Part shown: one piece after another, positions 36,022-44,038 of the stretch
Numbering within the stretch: position 1 is the first letter of the stretch
How the letters are laid out: each line of letters opens with the position of its first letter
Assembly: GCA_025928545.1 (NCBI GenBank)
Contig: JAICJH010000011.1
Location: 56,998 to 120,997 of the forward strand
Reading direction: 5' to 3'
Length of the DNA: 64,000 nt
Source of the DNA: Bryobacteraceae bacterium
Lineage (GTDB): Bacteria > Acidobacteriota > Terriglobia > Bryobacterales > Bryobacteraceae
Notes under the pieces: generated by a model
What the model was told of the DNA's origin: nothing
What the model saw: the letters and a program-made list of their open reading frames with translations, nothing else
Databases searched by the model: none
Translations under genes and position numbers: made by a program

Positions 36022-37794
36022 ATGAAACACACCGAAGCACTGGAATACACTCACGAACCGGAAGTGACCACCGAAACGCGAATCGCGGCGTATCAGCTGA
36101 CGGATTACCTGGAGCGGCTGGGCGTCGAAGTCATTTTCGGTCTTTGCGGTCACACGGTAATTGCGTTTCTGGACGCGCTGGGAAAGAGCTGCATCCGCTT
36201 CATTTCCACCCGCCATGAACAGGTCGCGGCGCACGCCGCCGATGGTTACGCGCGGGCTTCCGGTAAACCCGGAGTCTTGTTGACTCACCTGGGACCGGGC
36301 CTCACCAACGCAACAACGGGTGTGGCCAATGCCGCGCTCGATTCCGTCCCGATGGTGGTGATCTCCGGCGACATTCCATCGCACTATTACGGCCGCCATC
36401 CGCATCAGGAAGTGAATCTTCACATCGATGCGGATCAGTATGAAATTTACCGCCCCTTCTGCAAGCGCGTTTACCGGGTGGACCGTGTGCAGGACCTGCC
36501 TCGCATCGTCGAGCGCGCCTTCCATCTCGCGGTTTCGGGTCGGCCCGGACCCGTGCTCGTAGATATCCCGATGGATATCTTTTCGGCCGATCTTCCGGTT
36601 GGTTCATTCCAGAAGGTTCCCGCCGCGGTGTCGCGGCCGGCGCTTGATCCTGCCATGGCGGAGCGCATTGCCCAGGCGTTAGCCGAAGCCAAACGGCCGC
36701 TGCTGTATGCGGGCGGTGGTGTCATGTCGTCTCATGCGACGGCGGAGTTGCAGGCTTTGGCCGAAGCGCTGGAAATTCCGGTAGCTCATACGCTGATGGG
36801 CAAGGGCTGCCTGAGGGAAGATCATCCGCTCCTTTTGGGGATGACAGGTTTCTGGGGAACCCCGGTCGCTAATGCGTTCTGTCTCGATGCGGACCTGGTG
36901 CTTGCGACAGGCACGCGCCTGGCGGAAGCAAACTCCAGTTCATGGGATCCGCGCTTTACGTTCTCATTCCCGCCGACACGTCTGATCCATATCGATATCG
37001 ATCCCGCCGAGATCGGCCGTAACTTCCCGACGGAACTCGGTGCTGTGGCCGACGCGAAACTCGCGCTCGGTGCAATCGCGACAGCGGCTAAGGGCAGGAC
37101 TCACGCAGTAAGGCCGGAATTGCGCAAAACAATTGCCAGCGGCAGAGCGGAGTTTTCATCGCGCTGGGATCACCAGTGGACCTCCGAGCAGTATCCGCTG
37201 CGCCCGGAGAGGATTCTGGCGGAACTGCACAAAGCGATTCCCGAAGACGGTTTCATCGTCACCGATGTCGGCTGGAATAAGAACGGCATGGCGCAGCAGT
37301 ATCCCATCAATGTGCCGGGAACGTTCATCACGCCGAGCGGACTTTGCACCATGGGCTTCGGCCCGGCCGCCGTGCTGGGCGTCAAGACGGCGCATCCGGA
37401 GCGGGCCGCGGTGGCGCTGATCGGCGATGGCGCCTTCGGCAGTAATATGGGCGTGGTCGCGACGGCCATGGAAGCCAACCTGCCGGTGGTCTGGGTCGTG
37501 ATGGATAACTCCGGCTTCGGGACGATTGCGGGTCTGGAATCCATGCACTACGGGTGGAGCTTTGGCTGCATGTTCGAATGTAACGGCAAGCCCTACACGA
37601 TCGATTATGCGGCGGTGGCGCGGGCCTGCGGAGCGCGTGGGGTGCTGATCCAGTCGGCCGCCGAACTCGGCCCGGCGCTGTCGGAAGCGCTGGCTTCCGG
37701 TGTGCCGACCGTCATTCAGGTTCCGATGGAAAATGCGCCGACGCCGACGCCGGGGCATTGGAACATTAACGACATTTACCGGAACGGTCAATAA
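36022..37794 (+). CDS. Thiamine diphosphate-dependent enzyme, acetolactate synthase-like
   Basis: A 590-residue ThDP enzyme with the three-domain layout of acetolactate synthase, sulfoacetaldehyde acetyltransferase and related 2-oxo acid decarboxylases. The N-terminal Pyr domain has the catalytic Glu in ISTRHEQVAAHAADGYAR (~residue 57); the middle domain includes DADLVLATGTRLAE; the C-terminal PP domain carries the Mg-ThDP motif GDGAFGSNMG...VMDNSGFG. The ATG at 36022 is preferred to a TTG 12 bases earlier. Substrate is not identifiable by eye. It lies 2 bases before the MFS transporter, so it very probably acts on the compound that transporter moves. Confidence 0.87.
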   Translation: MKHTEALEYTHEPEVTTETRIAAYQLTDYLERLGVEVIFGLCGHTVIAFLDALGKSCIRFISTRHEQVAAHAADGYARASGKPGVLLTHLGPGLTNATTGVANAALDSVPMVVISGDIPSHYYGRHPHQEVNLHIDADQYEIYRPFCKRVYRVDRVQDLPRIVERAFHLAVSGRPGPVLVDIPMDIFSADLPVGSFQKVPAAVSRPALDPAMAERIAQALAEAKRPLLYAGGGVMSSHATAELQALAEALEIPVAHTLMGKGCLREDHPLLLGMTGFWGTPVANAFCLDADLVLATGTRLAEANSSSWDPRFTFSFPPTRLIHIDIDPAEIGRNFPTELGAVADAKLALGAIATAAKGRTHAVRPELRKTIASGRAEFSSRWDHQWTSEQYPLRPERILAELHKAIPEDGFIVTDVGWNKNGMAQQYPINVPGTFITPSGLCTMGFGPAAVLGVKTAHPERAAVALIGDGAFGSNMGVVATAMEANLPVVWVVMDNSGFGTIAGLESMHYGWSFGCMFECNGKPYTIDYAAVARACGARGVLIQSAAELGPALSEALASGVPTVIQVPMENAPTPTPGHWNINDIYRNGQ

Positions 37795-37796
37795 GC

Positions 37797-39137
37797 GTGG
37801 CATCTTCGCTGAAAACCGCGGGGCAGAAGGCCGGTGGTTCGCCTCAGTCTCCGCGTCCATTTCCGGCTTCATGGCTGGCGTGGACCGTGTGGGGAATCGG
37901 CGCCATATTTTATCTGGCGGTATTCTTCCTGCGCGCCGCACCGGCGGTGATGACGACGGAGCTGATGCGCGATTTCAACATCGGCGCAGCGAATCTGGGC
38001 AACCTATCCGCGTTTTATTTTTATTTCTATGTGGCGATGCAGATTCCGGTTGGCGCCCTGACAAATTCGTGGGGCCCGCGAAAGCTGCTGGTTTGCGGAG
38101 CGATTTCCGCGGCGCTCGGGCAGTTTCTTTTCGGCGCTACCAGCAACTTTGCTCTCGCATGCCTGGGACGAGCGATCATCGGTGGTTCCACGGCCGTGGG
38201 CTGGCTGGTGGTGCTGCGGCTGGCTGCGCACTGGTTCCCGAACCGCAGATTTGCAATGGTGTCGGGGCTCGGGCTGTTCTTCGGGAATCTCGGAGCGTTG
38301 TTTGCGCAGGTGCCGCTGCGGCTCGGCGTGGAGTATTTCGGCTGGCGCGGAACGGCCATCGCTTCCTCGGCGCTCATTCTCGCGATCGGCATTTTGGCCT
38401 GGGTGATAGTACGTGACGACCCGGCCGAGAAGGGTTTCGAAAGCCACGCATCGGCTGCTCTTCAGAAGCACGACAAAGTTACCCTGGGCGGCATTTTCCG
38501 GGGCGTGAAGAGCGTCTTCACTTTCCGCAATACGTGGTTGATATTGATTGCGCAGGGCGGGATGGTGGGCCCGATCATGACATTCACGGGGCTATGGGGC
38601 GCGCCGTTTCTCAAGGCTCGCTTCGGGCTGGAGCCCAAGGCTGCTGCCACGCTGTCTTCTGTGATGATTATTTGCTGGGCCGTTGCCAGCCCGGTATTCG
38701 GCGCCTTTTCCGATAAGATCGGGCTGCGCAAGCCGGCGTATCTGATGGGTTCGCTGGTGTGCTTCGCCGGCTGGGCCACCATGATCTATGCGACAGGCTT
38801 ATCACTGACGGCTTTCACCGTTGTGGCGTCGGTGACGAGTTTTGCCACGGGCTGTGTGATCATCGCGTTCGCCTATGCGCGGGAGTCGGTGCCGGCCAGT
38901 CAGATGGGTACGGTGACGGCTACGACGAACATCGGGAACATGCTGGGGAACGTGCTGTTGCAGCCTGGCATCGGTTTACTGCTCGACCGAAACTGGACCG
39001 GGCTGATGGTGAAAGGCGCGCGCTTGTATAGTGTGGAAGCCTATCAGGCGGGATTTGCCCTGATTGTCGGGTGGGCCTTGTTGTCGAGCGTGCTGATCGC
39101 TCTGACGCGCGAAACCCGCTGTCAGCCGAGCGCCTGA
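37797..39137 (+). CDS. MFS transporter, organic anion/sugar-acid permease-like
   Basis: A 446-residue 12-helix major facilitator with a GTG start 2 bases after the ThDP gene. Early strings (AVFFLRAAPAVMTTELMRDF, LSAFYFYFYVAMQIPVGAL) and the loop NSWGPRKLL resemble the anion:cation symporter and sugar-acid/sulfonate permease groups of MFS. With the upstream ThDP enzyme it forms a two-gene uptake and cleavage unit. Substrate is unknown. Its 3' coding part holds a 35-base segment almost repeated upstream of padR. Confidence 0.85.
   Translation: MASSLKTAGQKAGGSPQSPRPFPASWLAWTVWGIGAIFYLAVFFLRAAPAVMTTELMRDFNIGAANLGNLSAFYFYFYVAMQIPVGALTNSWGPRKLLVCGAISAALGQFLFGATSNFALACLGRAIIGGSTAVGWLVVLRLAAHWFPNRRFAMVSGLGLFFGNLGALFAQVPLRLGVEYFGWRGTAIASSALILAIGILAWVIVRDDPAEKGFESHASAALQKHDKVTLGGIFRGVKSVFTFRNTWLILIAQGGMVGPIMTFTGLWGAPFLKARFGLEPKAAATLSSVMIICWAVASPVFGAFSDKIGLRKPAYLMGSLVCFAGWATMIYATGLSLTAFTVVASVTSFATGCVIIAFAYARESVPASQMGTVTATTNIGNMLGNVLLQPGIGLLLDRNWTGLMVKGARLYSVEAYQAGFALIVGWALLSSVLIALTRETRCQPSA
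39019..39053 (+). repeat. 35-bp segment in the MFS gene shared with the padR upstream region
   Basis: Matches 40184-40218 at 31 of 35 positions. Here it encodes RLYSVEAYQAG inside the transporter; the intergenic copy would read RLHSVEACQAG in the same frame. Two of the four differences fall at third codon positions. Confidence 0.5.
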
Positions 39138-39376
39138 TTCATTTGTGAATGCAGCATTCGGCGGCTGACGACCAACCAGATGCGTCTCATCCGTTTAAAT
39201 CTCCCCAACGCTCCCATCCACACCAGCCGCTGCAAAACCAGGCAAAAAGCGGACGGCGTTGCTGTCAAATGGAGCGCCGTTCGCCTGTTAACGAAACGGC
39301 GTCGGGCAATTAGAAACCATTTTTCATCGCTAACTGACCGGCATGTTTGTCGTCCAAAGGCAGTGGAAAGATTCAA
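39138..39376. other. Intergenic region before the TIGR03435 gene
   Basis: About 240 bases without a supported gene. It holds an inverted repeat GCCGTT (39276-39281)/AACGGC (39295-39300) with a central GTTAAC, whose role is unknown. A 66-codon frame here lacks any feature suggesting translation. Confidence 0.35.
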
Positions 39377-40147
39377 ATGATGAGACCATCCTCACGACCG
39401 ACTCGTAGGCTGTTCTTGCGAACTCTGGCGATATCAGTAGTTGCGTGTTTGTGTGTGAATGCCGCACATGGCCAATCCGCGCCATCACTGCGTCCCGAAT
39501 TCGAAGTGGCATCGGTAAAACCGCACTCCTCCACGGACGGTCCCAGGCAGGTGACAATCGCACACGATCCCGGGCGACTGACCTATACGAACATTACAGT
39601 TCGGGGACTGATTCGGGAAGCCTACGGGCTCAAGGTGTATCCGCTCTCGCGTGGACCGGACGCGGCCTCGACGTACGACGTCATCGCCAGGGTATCTCCC
39701 GACGCTTCCAAAGAGCAGACGATCCTGATGCTGCAGGCCCTCCTGGCGGGACGGTTTAAGTTAGTCGTCCATCGCGAATCCAAAGAGTTACCAACTTATA
39801 CGCTGGTGACGGGGAAGAGCGGACCAAAATTTCGCTCGGTGGAAGACGATGGTAGCGCTCCTGAAATTGGCAGTGGAGACGGCCATCAGATCAGGGCGCA
39901 CCACATCTCCATGAAGTTGCTGGCCGCCACTCTTCAGGGCTGGATCGGCGACGCTGTCGTCGATGCGACTGGCTTGTCCGGCCGGTATGACCTCAATCTG
40001 GACTTCAGGGTGGACGAAAGCACGTCGGCTGAAGGCCCCACAATCTTCGAGGCCGTGCAGCGGCAACTCGGCCTCCAACTGGAGGCGGGGAAAGGTCCGG
40101 TCGAAGTCATCGTTATCGACCATGTCGAGAAACCGTCTGAGAATTAA
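39377..40147 (+). CDS. TIGR03435 family exported protein
   Basis: About 256 residues with a signal peptide including a twin-Arg-like start (RPTRRLFLRTLAISVVACL) and cleavage near AAHGQ. The mature part begins EFEVASVKPH and has RFKLVVHRESKELPTYTL and VVDATGLSGRYDLNLDFR, all typical of the TIGR03435 soil-associated family, which is multi-copy in Acidobacteria. Function is unknown; members are thought to sit near VWFA-type or M56-type sensor proteins. The ATG at 39377 is immediately followed by another ATG; a TTG at 39347 is also in frame. Confidence 0.88.
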   Translation: MMRPSSRPTRRLFLRTLAISVVACLCVNAAHGQSAPSLRPEFEVASVKPHSSTDGPRQVTIAHDPGRLTYTNITVRGLIREAYGLKVYPLSRGPDAASTYDVIARVSPDASKEQTILMLQALLAGRFKLVVHRESKELPTYTLVTGKSGPKFRSVEDDGSAPEIGSGDGHQIRAHHISMKLLAATLQGWIGDAVVDATGLSGRYDLNLDFRVDESTSAEGPTIFEAVQRQLGLQLEAGKGPVEVIVIDHVEKPSEN

Positions 40148-40183
40148 AGTGCTGCGGTGGGCATCGCCCTGGTCCGAGTCGGT

Positions 40184-40218
40184 CGCGCTTGCATAGCGTG
40201 GAAGCCTGTCAGGCTGGA
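40184..40218 (+). repeat. 35-bp near-copy of a segment of the upstream MFS gene
   Basis: 31 of 35 bases match 39019-39053. It lies between the TIGR03435 gene and the padR promoter. It could be a fragment from duplication or a dispersed element; the mismatch pattern does not decide. Confidence 0.5.
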
Positions 40219-40238
40219 TCATGATCCAATAATTATGA

Positions 40239-40267
40239 TTGACATATATCCGTAACGGAGCTATTCT
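40239..40267 (+). promoter_or_regulatory. Sigma-70-type promoter of padR
   Basis: TTGACA (40239-40244), a 17-base spacer, then TATTCT (40262-40267). The expected transcription start falls at about 40273-40275, coinciding with the GTG start at 40274, so the transcript is probably leaderless. The region around it is AT-rich with ATAT strings of the sort PadR proteins bind, suggesting autorepression. Confidence 0.6.
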
Positions 40268-40273
40268 CAAATC

Positions 40274-40636
40274 GTGGCAGCGAAGCGTCCCACAACCCCG
40301 CTGACTCAGGCGGTCCTCCATATCTTGCTTGCACTTTCAACCGAGGAGCGGCACGGCTATGGAATTATGCGGCAGGTAGAGTCTGATTTTCAGGGCAAAG
40401 TCAAAATGGGGCCGGGAACGCTCTACGGCTCGCTCGGTCGGATGATGGAAGCGGGCTTGATACATCAGTCTGACAAGAAGGTCGATACCGAATTAGATGA
40501 TGAGCGCCGCATTTACTACGGGATTTCGGCGCTTGGGCAAGCGACGCTAGCAGCGGAACTGAGGCGATATCGCGAGGTTGTGGAAACCGTAAAGAGCAAA
40601 CAACTGGCGCCGAAATCGCTTGCCTATGCCCGCTGA
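40274..40636 (+). CDS. PadR family transcriptional regulator
   Basis: A 120-residue winged-helix regulator with a GTG start. The DNA-binding segment LTQAVLHILLALSTEERHGYGI and the wing GPGTLYGSLGRMMEAGLI (~45-62) are the PadR signature; the C-terminal helix mediates dimerisation. PadR proteins repress nearby membrane or stress genes and respond to small molecules. It overlaps the next gene by 11 bases, which is then the likely regulated partner along with itself. No Shine-Dalgarno is seen, in line with leaderless transcription. Confidence 0.92.
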   Translation: MAAKRPTTPLTQAVLHILLALSTEERHGYGIMRQVESDFQGKVKMGPGTLYGSLGRMMEAGLIHQSDKKVDTELDDERRIYYGISALGQATLAAELRRYREVVETVKSKQLAPKSLAYAR

Positions 40637-41072
40637 ATCGTCCGTTCAACGATACCGAAAATGGTACGCCAGGCTGATTCTCCTCTACCCAAAGCCGCAC
40701 CGGGATCAGTTTGCCGAAGGGATGGAACAAACCTTTAACGACCTTTGCCGCGAGCGTCTAAAAGCGGGAAGGGGATTGTTCTGTTTGTCTCTCTGGCTCT
40801 TCTGCGACACGGGTGTGGCAATCGTCCGAGAGAACGCAGCTAACCTTAGGAGGCTCACTTTGAAGCGAGAACCGACGTCATTCCTGAATCTGGTAAAGAA
40901 TCTTGGGCTTGTCACCTGCGGCTTGATGGTCACAGGTATAGCCATATTGATGCTGCTTGCACGTGGGAAAGGCGAAGATATCACCGGGATTGTGGCGCCG
41001 GCATTACTGGTCACCTTCGTTGCGGGCATCGCTTCGGGGATTGCGGCGATTCTCCAGAAGCGCGCTCAGTAG
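40626..41072 (+). CDS. Membrane protein partnered with PadR, unknown function
   Basis: A 148-residue protein that starts inside the padR 3' end (11-base overlap). The N-terminal 70 residues (RKWYARLILLYPKPHRDQFAEGMEQTFNDLCRER) resemble the cytoplasmic prefix found in front of many ABC-type permeases of acidobacterial PadR operons. Two transmembrane helices follow (~93-110 and ~122-140). No ABC or permease gene follows here, so this looks like a stand-alone prefix/anchor protein. Function unknown; control by the adjacent PadR is likely from the arrangement. Confidence 0.75.
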   Translation: MPAESSVQRYRKWYARLILLYPKPHRDQFAEGMEQTFNDLCRERLKAGRGLFCLSLWLFCDTGVAIVRENAANLRRLTLKREPTSFLNLVKNLGLVTCGLMVTGIAILMLLARGKGEDITGIVAPALLVTFVAGIASGIAAILQKRAQ

Positions 41073-41261
41073 AACTTCAGCCCGCCGACGACCTCACGTC
41101 TACCCAATTGGTGAAGGCATGCAACTGGCGCGTCGTGCCGCGGATTTACTACGGAGCCAGTGGCGAGCCTAGGCGGCTTTGTGGCCGCTGTATGCTTTGC
41201 GCTCGCACCCGGGTGTGCAAATCGTCAAATTTGACTGGTAGTGCAGTTTGAATACATGGCG

Positions 41262-42206
41262 TTACTGTTTAGCACCGATCAAAATATGAATTTCGGTGGC
41301 AGTTTTGGCTACGTTGGGAGCAGTTTCGCCGCTGGCTTCGATGCCCCAACCTTTCAAGGTGATAAGGAGAACGTCCGCCGCGCGGGGGTGTTCAGTCGAT
41401 GCGTTTCCCATTACCCCAATAATCACGCCACGCGGCTCAGATGCTCCAATGGCACGGTCTAGATTGCTCGCAGACGAACCTGGAGGCATTAACTTCAAAC
41501 GCTTGAATACGTCTATCAGATCGTCAGTGAAATCCGAAACCTCCTTACTGCCACTCCTCGCTGCTTCGAATACCACACTAAAAACGGGCACTCTGGATAG
41601 TGCCCGAGCGAGTTCAGTTTTGCGTTCCTCGGACAGTCGCCTCGGCAGCGCTGCCTGCGCCAATACCGCAGTTCCCTTTTGTGCGTCTTCGGCGAGTCGC
41701 TTAGCGTCCGCGAGGTTCGCCAGTGCGTCTGCAGCTTCCGTTCGCGCTGTCTTTATATCGTTTTCGAAGGTGTCGGCCTCTTGGCGCGCCCCGCGCGCGA
41801 CCGTCAAAGCACCTGAGGCTGATGCCCTTGCTTGACTAGAGTCATCAACGGCTGCGCGGGATTGCGCAATAGCTGTAGAAGAGTCTCCGAGTGCCTGTCG
41901 AGCTTTCTGGTCGGCCGTGCCGGCCAATCCACTCAAAGAAACTATCACATTTTCCGATAACTCATCATTTCTACGGCTATACGGATATGCAAGGATTTCC
42001 GCTAAAACAGCCACGCCGAAAAACCACAGTCCGACTCTCTCGAACTGTTTAGCCCGTTTCACATGTTCGGCATACACGTGCGCCAGAACATCGAATAGAA
42101 CTAGCAACGCGAAGAACGTGAGAGCAGAAACCTCTAGAAAGCTGTGGATCGCCCGCACGGAGTCCAAGGTATTCCAGTCCCAAAGGAGGGTCCAATAATG
42201 CATCAT
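41262..42206 (-). CDS. Membrane coiled-coil protein, unrecognised
   Basis: About 314 residues, taking ATG at 42206 as start (an in-frame upstream start at 42251 adds 15 residues). Two transmembrane helices lie near the N-terminus (SALTFFALLVLFDVLAHVY and VGLWFFGVAVLAEILAY), followed by an Ala-rich coiled coil (~90-190) and a soluble C-terminal domain (PVFSVVFEAARSGSKEVSDF, RGVIIGVMGNA, DVLLITLKGWGIEASGE). I know no named family. The upstream frame at 42203-42670 ends with TGA overlapping this ATG. The block is visibly less GC-rich than its neighbours. Confidence 0.7.
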   Translation of the reverse strand: MMHYWTLLWDWNTLDSVRAIHSFLEVSALTFFALLVLFDVLAHVYAEHVKRAKQFERVGLWFFGVAVLAEILAYPYSRRNDELSENVIVSLSGLAGTADQKARQALGDSSTAIAQSRAAVDDSSQARASASGALTVARGARQEADTFENDIKTARTEAADALANLADAKRLAEDAQKGTAVLAQAALPRRLSEERKTELARALSRVPVFSVVFEAARSGSKEVSDFTDDLIDVFKRLKLMPPGSSASNLDRAIGASEPRGVIIGVMGNASTEHPRAADVLLITLKGWGIEASGETAPNVAKTATEIHILIGAKQ

Positions 42207-42670
42207 CTTGTGGTCGCCATCCTCCTCATTCCTGTTTTGACATCTTGCCATCCTGCCGCAGGAGCATCGCCGGATCGAACATTTTGAAGACCAAGCCTGT
42301 GGACGAGTATCGTCACAATGATCGGCGGTACATTGATTCGGCGAGAGTACGCCACTTGCATATCATCGAGGAGTTTCTCAAATGGCGGCTTGCGAAGGTG
42401 GCATCCACCACGATGCTGACAGTTTGCTCCGCCTTTGCCGGAGGCCCGCCGAAGCCACGTGACGGGCGTCCTTCTGCGCCTGCTTTGTGAAGACGATTGC
42501 CTGTGCGTCTTTAGCCCGGTGCTTTCCCACGTTTCTAAATCGGGGAACAATTCCTTCGTAATGCCACCACCAAAGCTGACATGCAAATGTGAAGTGTCCA
42601 TCTTCGTGCTCTCCACTACAACATATAGGAAAACACTCATTCTGGCGCCGAAAAATTTCGAACTGCTCAA
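42203..42670 (-). CDS. Candidate small protein, doubtful
   Basis: A 155-codon frame with a TTG start and no signal peptide. In its favour: its stop overlaps the ATG of the downstream gene in the common ATGA manner, and its last part (PPFEKLLDDMQVAYSRR, PPIIVTILVHRLGLQNV) reads like real protein. Against: part of it is also open in two other frames, and the middle has a run of Arg/Ser/Thr that looks like off-frame noise. I would treat it as a possible decayed or frameshifted gene. Confidence 0.3.
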   Translation of the reverse strand: MSSSKFFGARMSVFLYVVVESTKMDTSHLHVSFGGGITKELFPDLETWESTGLKTHRQSSSQSRRRRTPVTWLRRASGKGGANCQHRGGCHLRKPPFEKLLDDMQVAYSRRINVPPIIVTILVHRLGLQNVRSGDAPAAGWQDVKTGMRRMATTR

Positions 42671-42844
42671 AAGCCATCCAATATAGTCAGTCAGGTATGC
42701 AGAAACAGCAGCAAACTAAATGGCCGTAGTCAAAGTGACCTCACATCGGTTGATGCACCTGTTCCAGAGGCGCATCGAATCATTATTCTCCTATCAGGAA
42801 GAACAGAATTATACGAGCTGGCATGATAGGATTGTCGCACCTAT
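42671..42844. other. Intergenic, nothing recognised
   Basis: AT-richer spacer between a doubtful minus-strand frame and the divergent membrane gene. No promoter with convincing consensus was found. Confidence 0.3.
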
Positions 42845-43429
42845 ATGGCAGAGAAGCAACGCGGGCCTCGCACCGTTTTTGAAGCCCTTTGGGGGGCACA
42901 AGAGTTCTCCAACGATGGCGATACGCGGCGTGTAACGTTTTTTTGCTTAACTGTCATAGGCTTCGGTGTTGTCTTTGTGCTCGCTCACGCTGGCCTATCG
43001 ACATCATCGGCTCTATGGATGCTAGGTTCTGGCGCATTTTTCGCTGTTGGTATGACAACCGGATTTATATTTGCAATTCCAAGAGCATCACACAGTCAAG
43101 TGAACTCAAACCTTGAGCAGATCTCGGATTGGCTTACCAAAATTCTGGTCGGTGTTGGCCTCACACAGTTAAGCAGCATCCCAAAAGAATTGGCTGGTTT
43201 GGCCCAATTTATAGCGGGAGGTGCCAGCTCATCTGGCACAGATCGATCCTTCGCGCTGTTTCTAATCCTGTATTTTTTCTTCGGGGGTTTTGTTGACGGC
43301 TACTTAGTGACTCGCGTCTATCTGACTGGTGCATTTCTGCGCTCGGAAGGAAGAATCGAGAGGGAATTTATATCCTCAAACGAGGCCGACGGGTCGCCCT
43401 CGAGACTGCCGGATACTAATTCGAACTGA
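42845..43429 (+). CDS. Three- or four-helix membrane protein, unrecognised
   Basis: A 194-residue protein starting at ATG 42845. After a polar N-terminus of ~35 residues come hydrophobic helices (VTFFCLTVIGFGVVFVLAHA, LWMLGSGAFFAVGMTTGFIF, FALFLILYFFFGGFVDGYLV), with a conserved-looking link NLEQISDWLTKILVGVGLTQL. That link resembles membrane modules fused to effector domains in bacterial conflict proteins, but here it stands alone, so no function is assigned. Its codon usage and GC content are lower than nearby genes. The start is not supported by a clear Shine-Dalgarno. Confidence 0.65.
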   Translation: MAEKQRGPRTVFEALWGAQEFSNDGDTRRVTFFCLTVIGFGVVFVLAHAGLSTSSALWMLGSGAFFAVGMTTGFIFAIPRASHSQVNSNLEQISDWLTKILVGVGLTQLSSIPKELAGLAQFIAGGASSSGTDRSFALFLILYFFFGGFVDGYLVTRVYLTGAFLRSEGRIEREFISSNEADGSPSRLPDTNSN

Positions 43430-43526
43430 CCTCCTACTGAACTCCAAAGGAATGCGGCAAAGGATTCATAAGAGCCAGTCCAAAGAATCAGGAATGAGCA
43501 GCGAGAAATAAGAGCCGAGGAATGTT
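43430..43526. other. Intergenic, nothing recognised
   Basis: Short spacer following the membrane protein; no feature seen. Confidence 0.3.
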
Positions 43527-43721
43527 CTAGGCAGAAGCGGAGGAAGCTAACCTGACTTCGTGCTGCTCACACTTCGCCAGCAACTCAATCGCTTCAGTCA
43601 TATTCTGCAAGAGCGAGGTGTTCCCGGTTCTTGAGTTGAACACATTGGAAGAGCTCAGCAAAACCGGCACCGTCTGATAGCAGTCCTGAAACTGATTCCG
43701 CTGAGCCGGTTCGCGCCTTTG
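43527..43721 (-). pseudogene. Coding fragment without a start
   Basis: A 64-residue stop-to-stop frame. The product includes NQFQDCYQTVPVLLSSSN and LLQNMTEAIELLAKCEQHEV, good amphipathic helix-like sequence, ending in ASSASA. No start codon or ribosome-binding site precedes it within the open part. It is probably a remnant of a degraded gene and I cannot name its family. Confidence 0.33.
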
Positions 43722-44038
43722 TCACAAGGCAGGAAAGGCCGGCCGCCGAGAGATCGCAAGAGCTAGCCACTAGTGGTCAGGTTCGCGGACGCCTCAAACT
43801 GTCCTCCAAAAAACTCACCGCCCACTGACGTATGCGCTGAGCTCAAGACCGTTTTTCAAAAAGTCCTGCCAAACCCAGTGACAAGAAAGTGTTGCCTCTA
43901 TTTGCCGCGTAATCATCGTCTTACAAAAAATCGGCTATTTTGCCCCCACCCTCGTCTGCTAAAACCGAACCATAGGATGTAAAACATCGAGAAAAACGCC
44001 AGCAACAAGGGCAACAGAGACAACAAGGACCAACCAAA
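43722..44038. other. Intergenic leader of the 44039 gene
   Basis: About 317 bases without a supported gene. A short open frame at 43773-43982 has no ribosome-binding site and looks like noise. The last 60 bases are A- and C-rich with repeated CAA motifs (CAGCAACAAGGGCAACAGAG), an unstructured leader ending in AACAAGGACC before the ATG. Confidence 0.4.

Noticed and set aside
39180..39380. 66-codon frame before the TIGR03435 gene
   Set aside because: No ribosome-binding site and no protein-like features.
42435..42686. 83-residue plus-strand frame in the lower-GC block
   Set aside because: No ribosome-binding site and it overlaps frames on the other strand of similar quality; cannot be supported.
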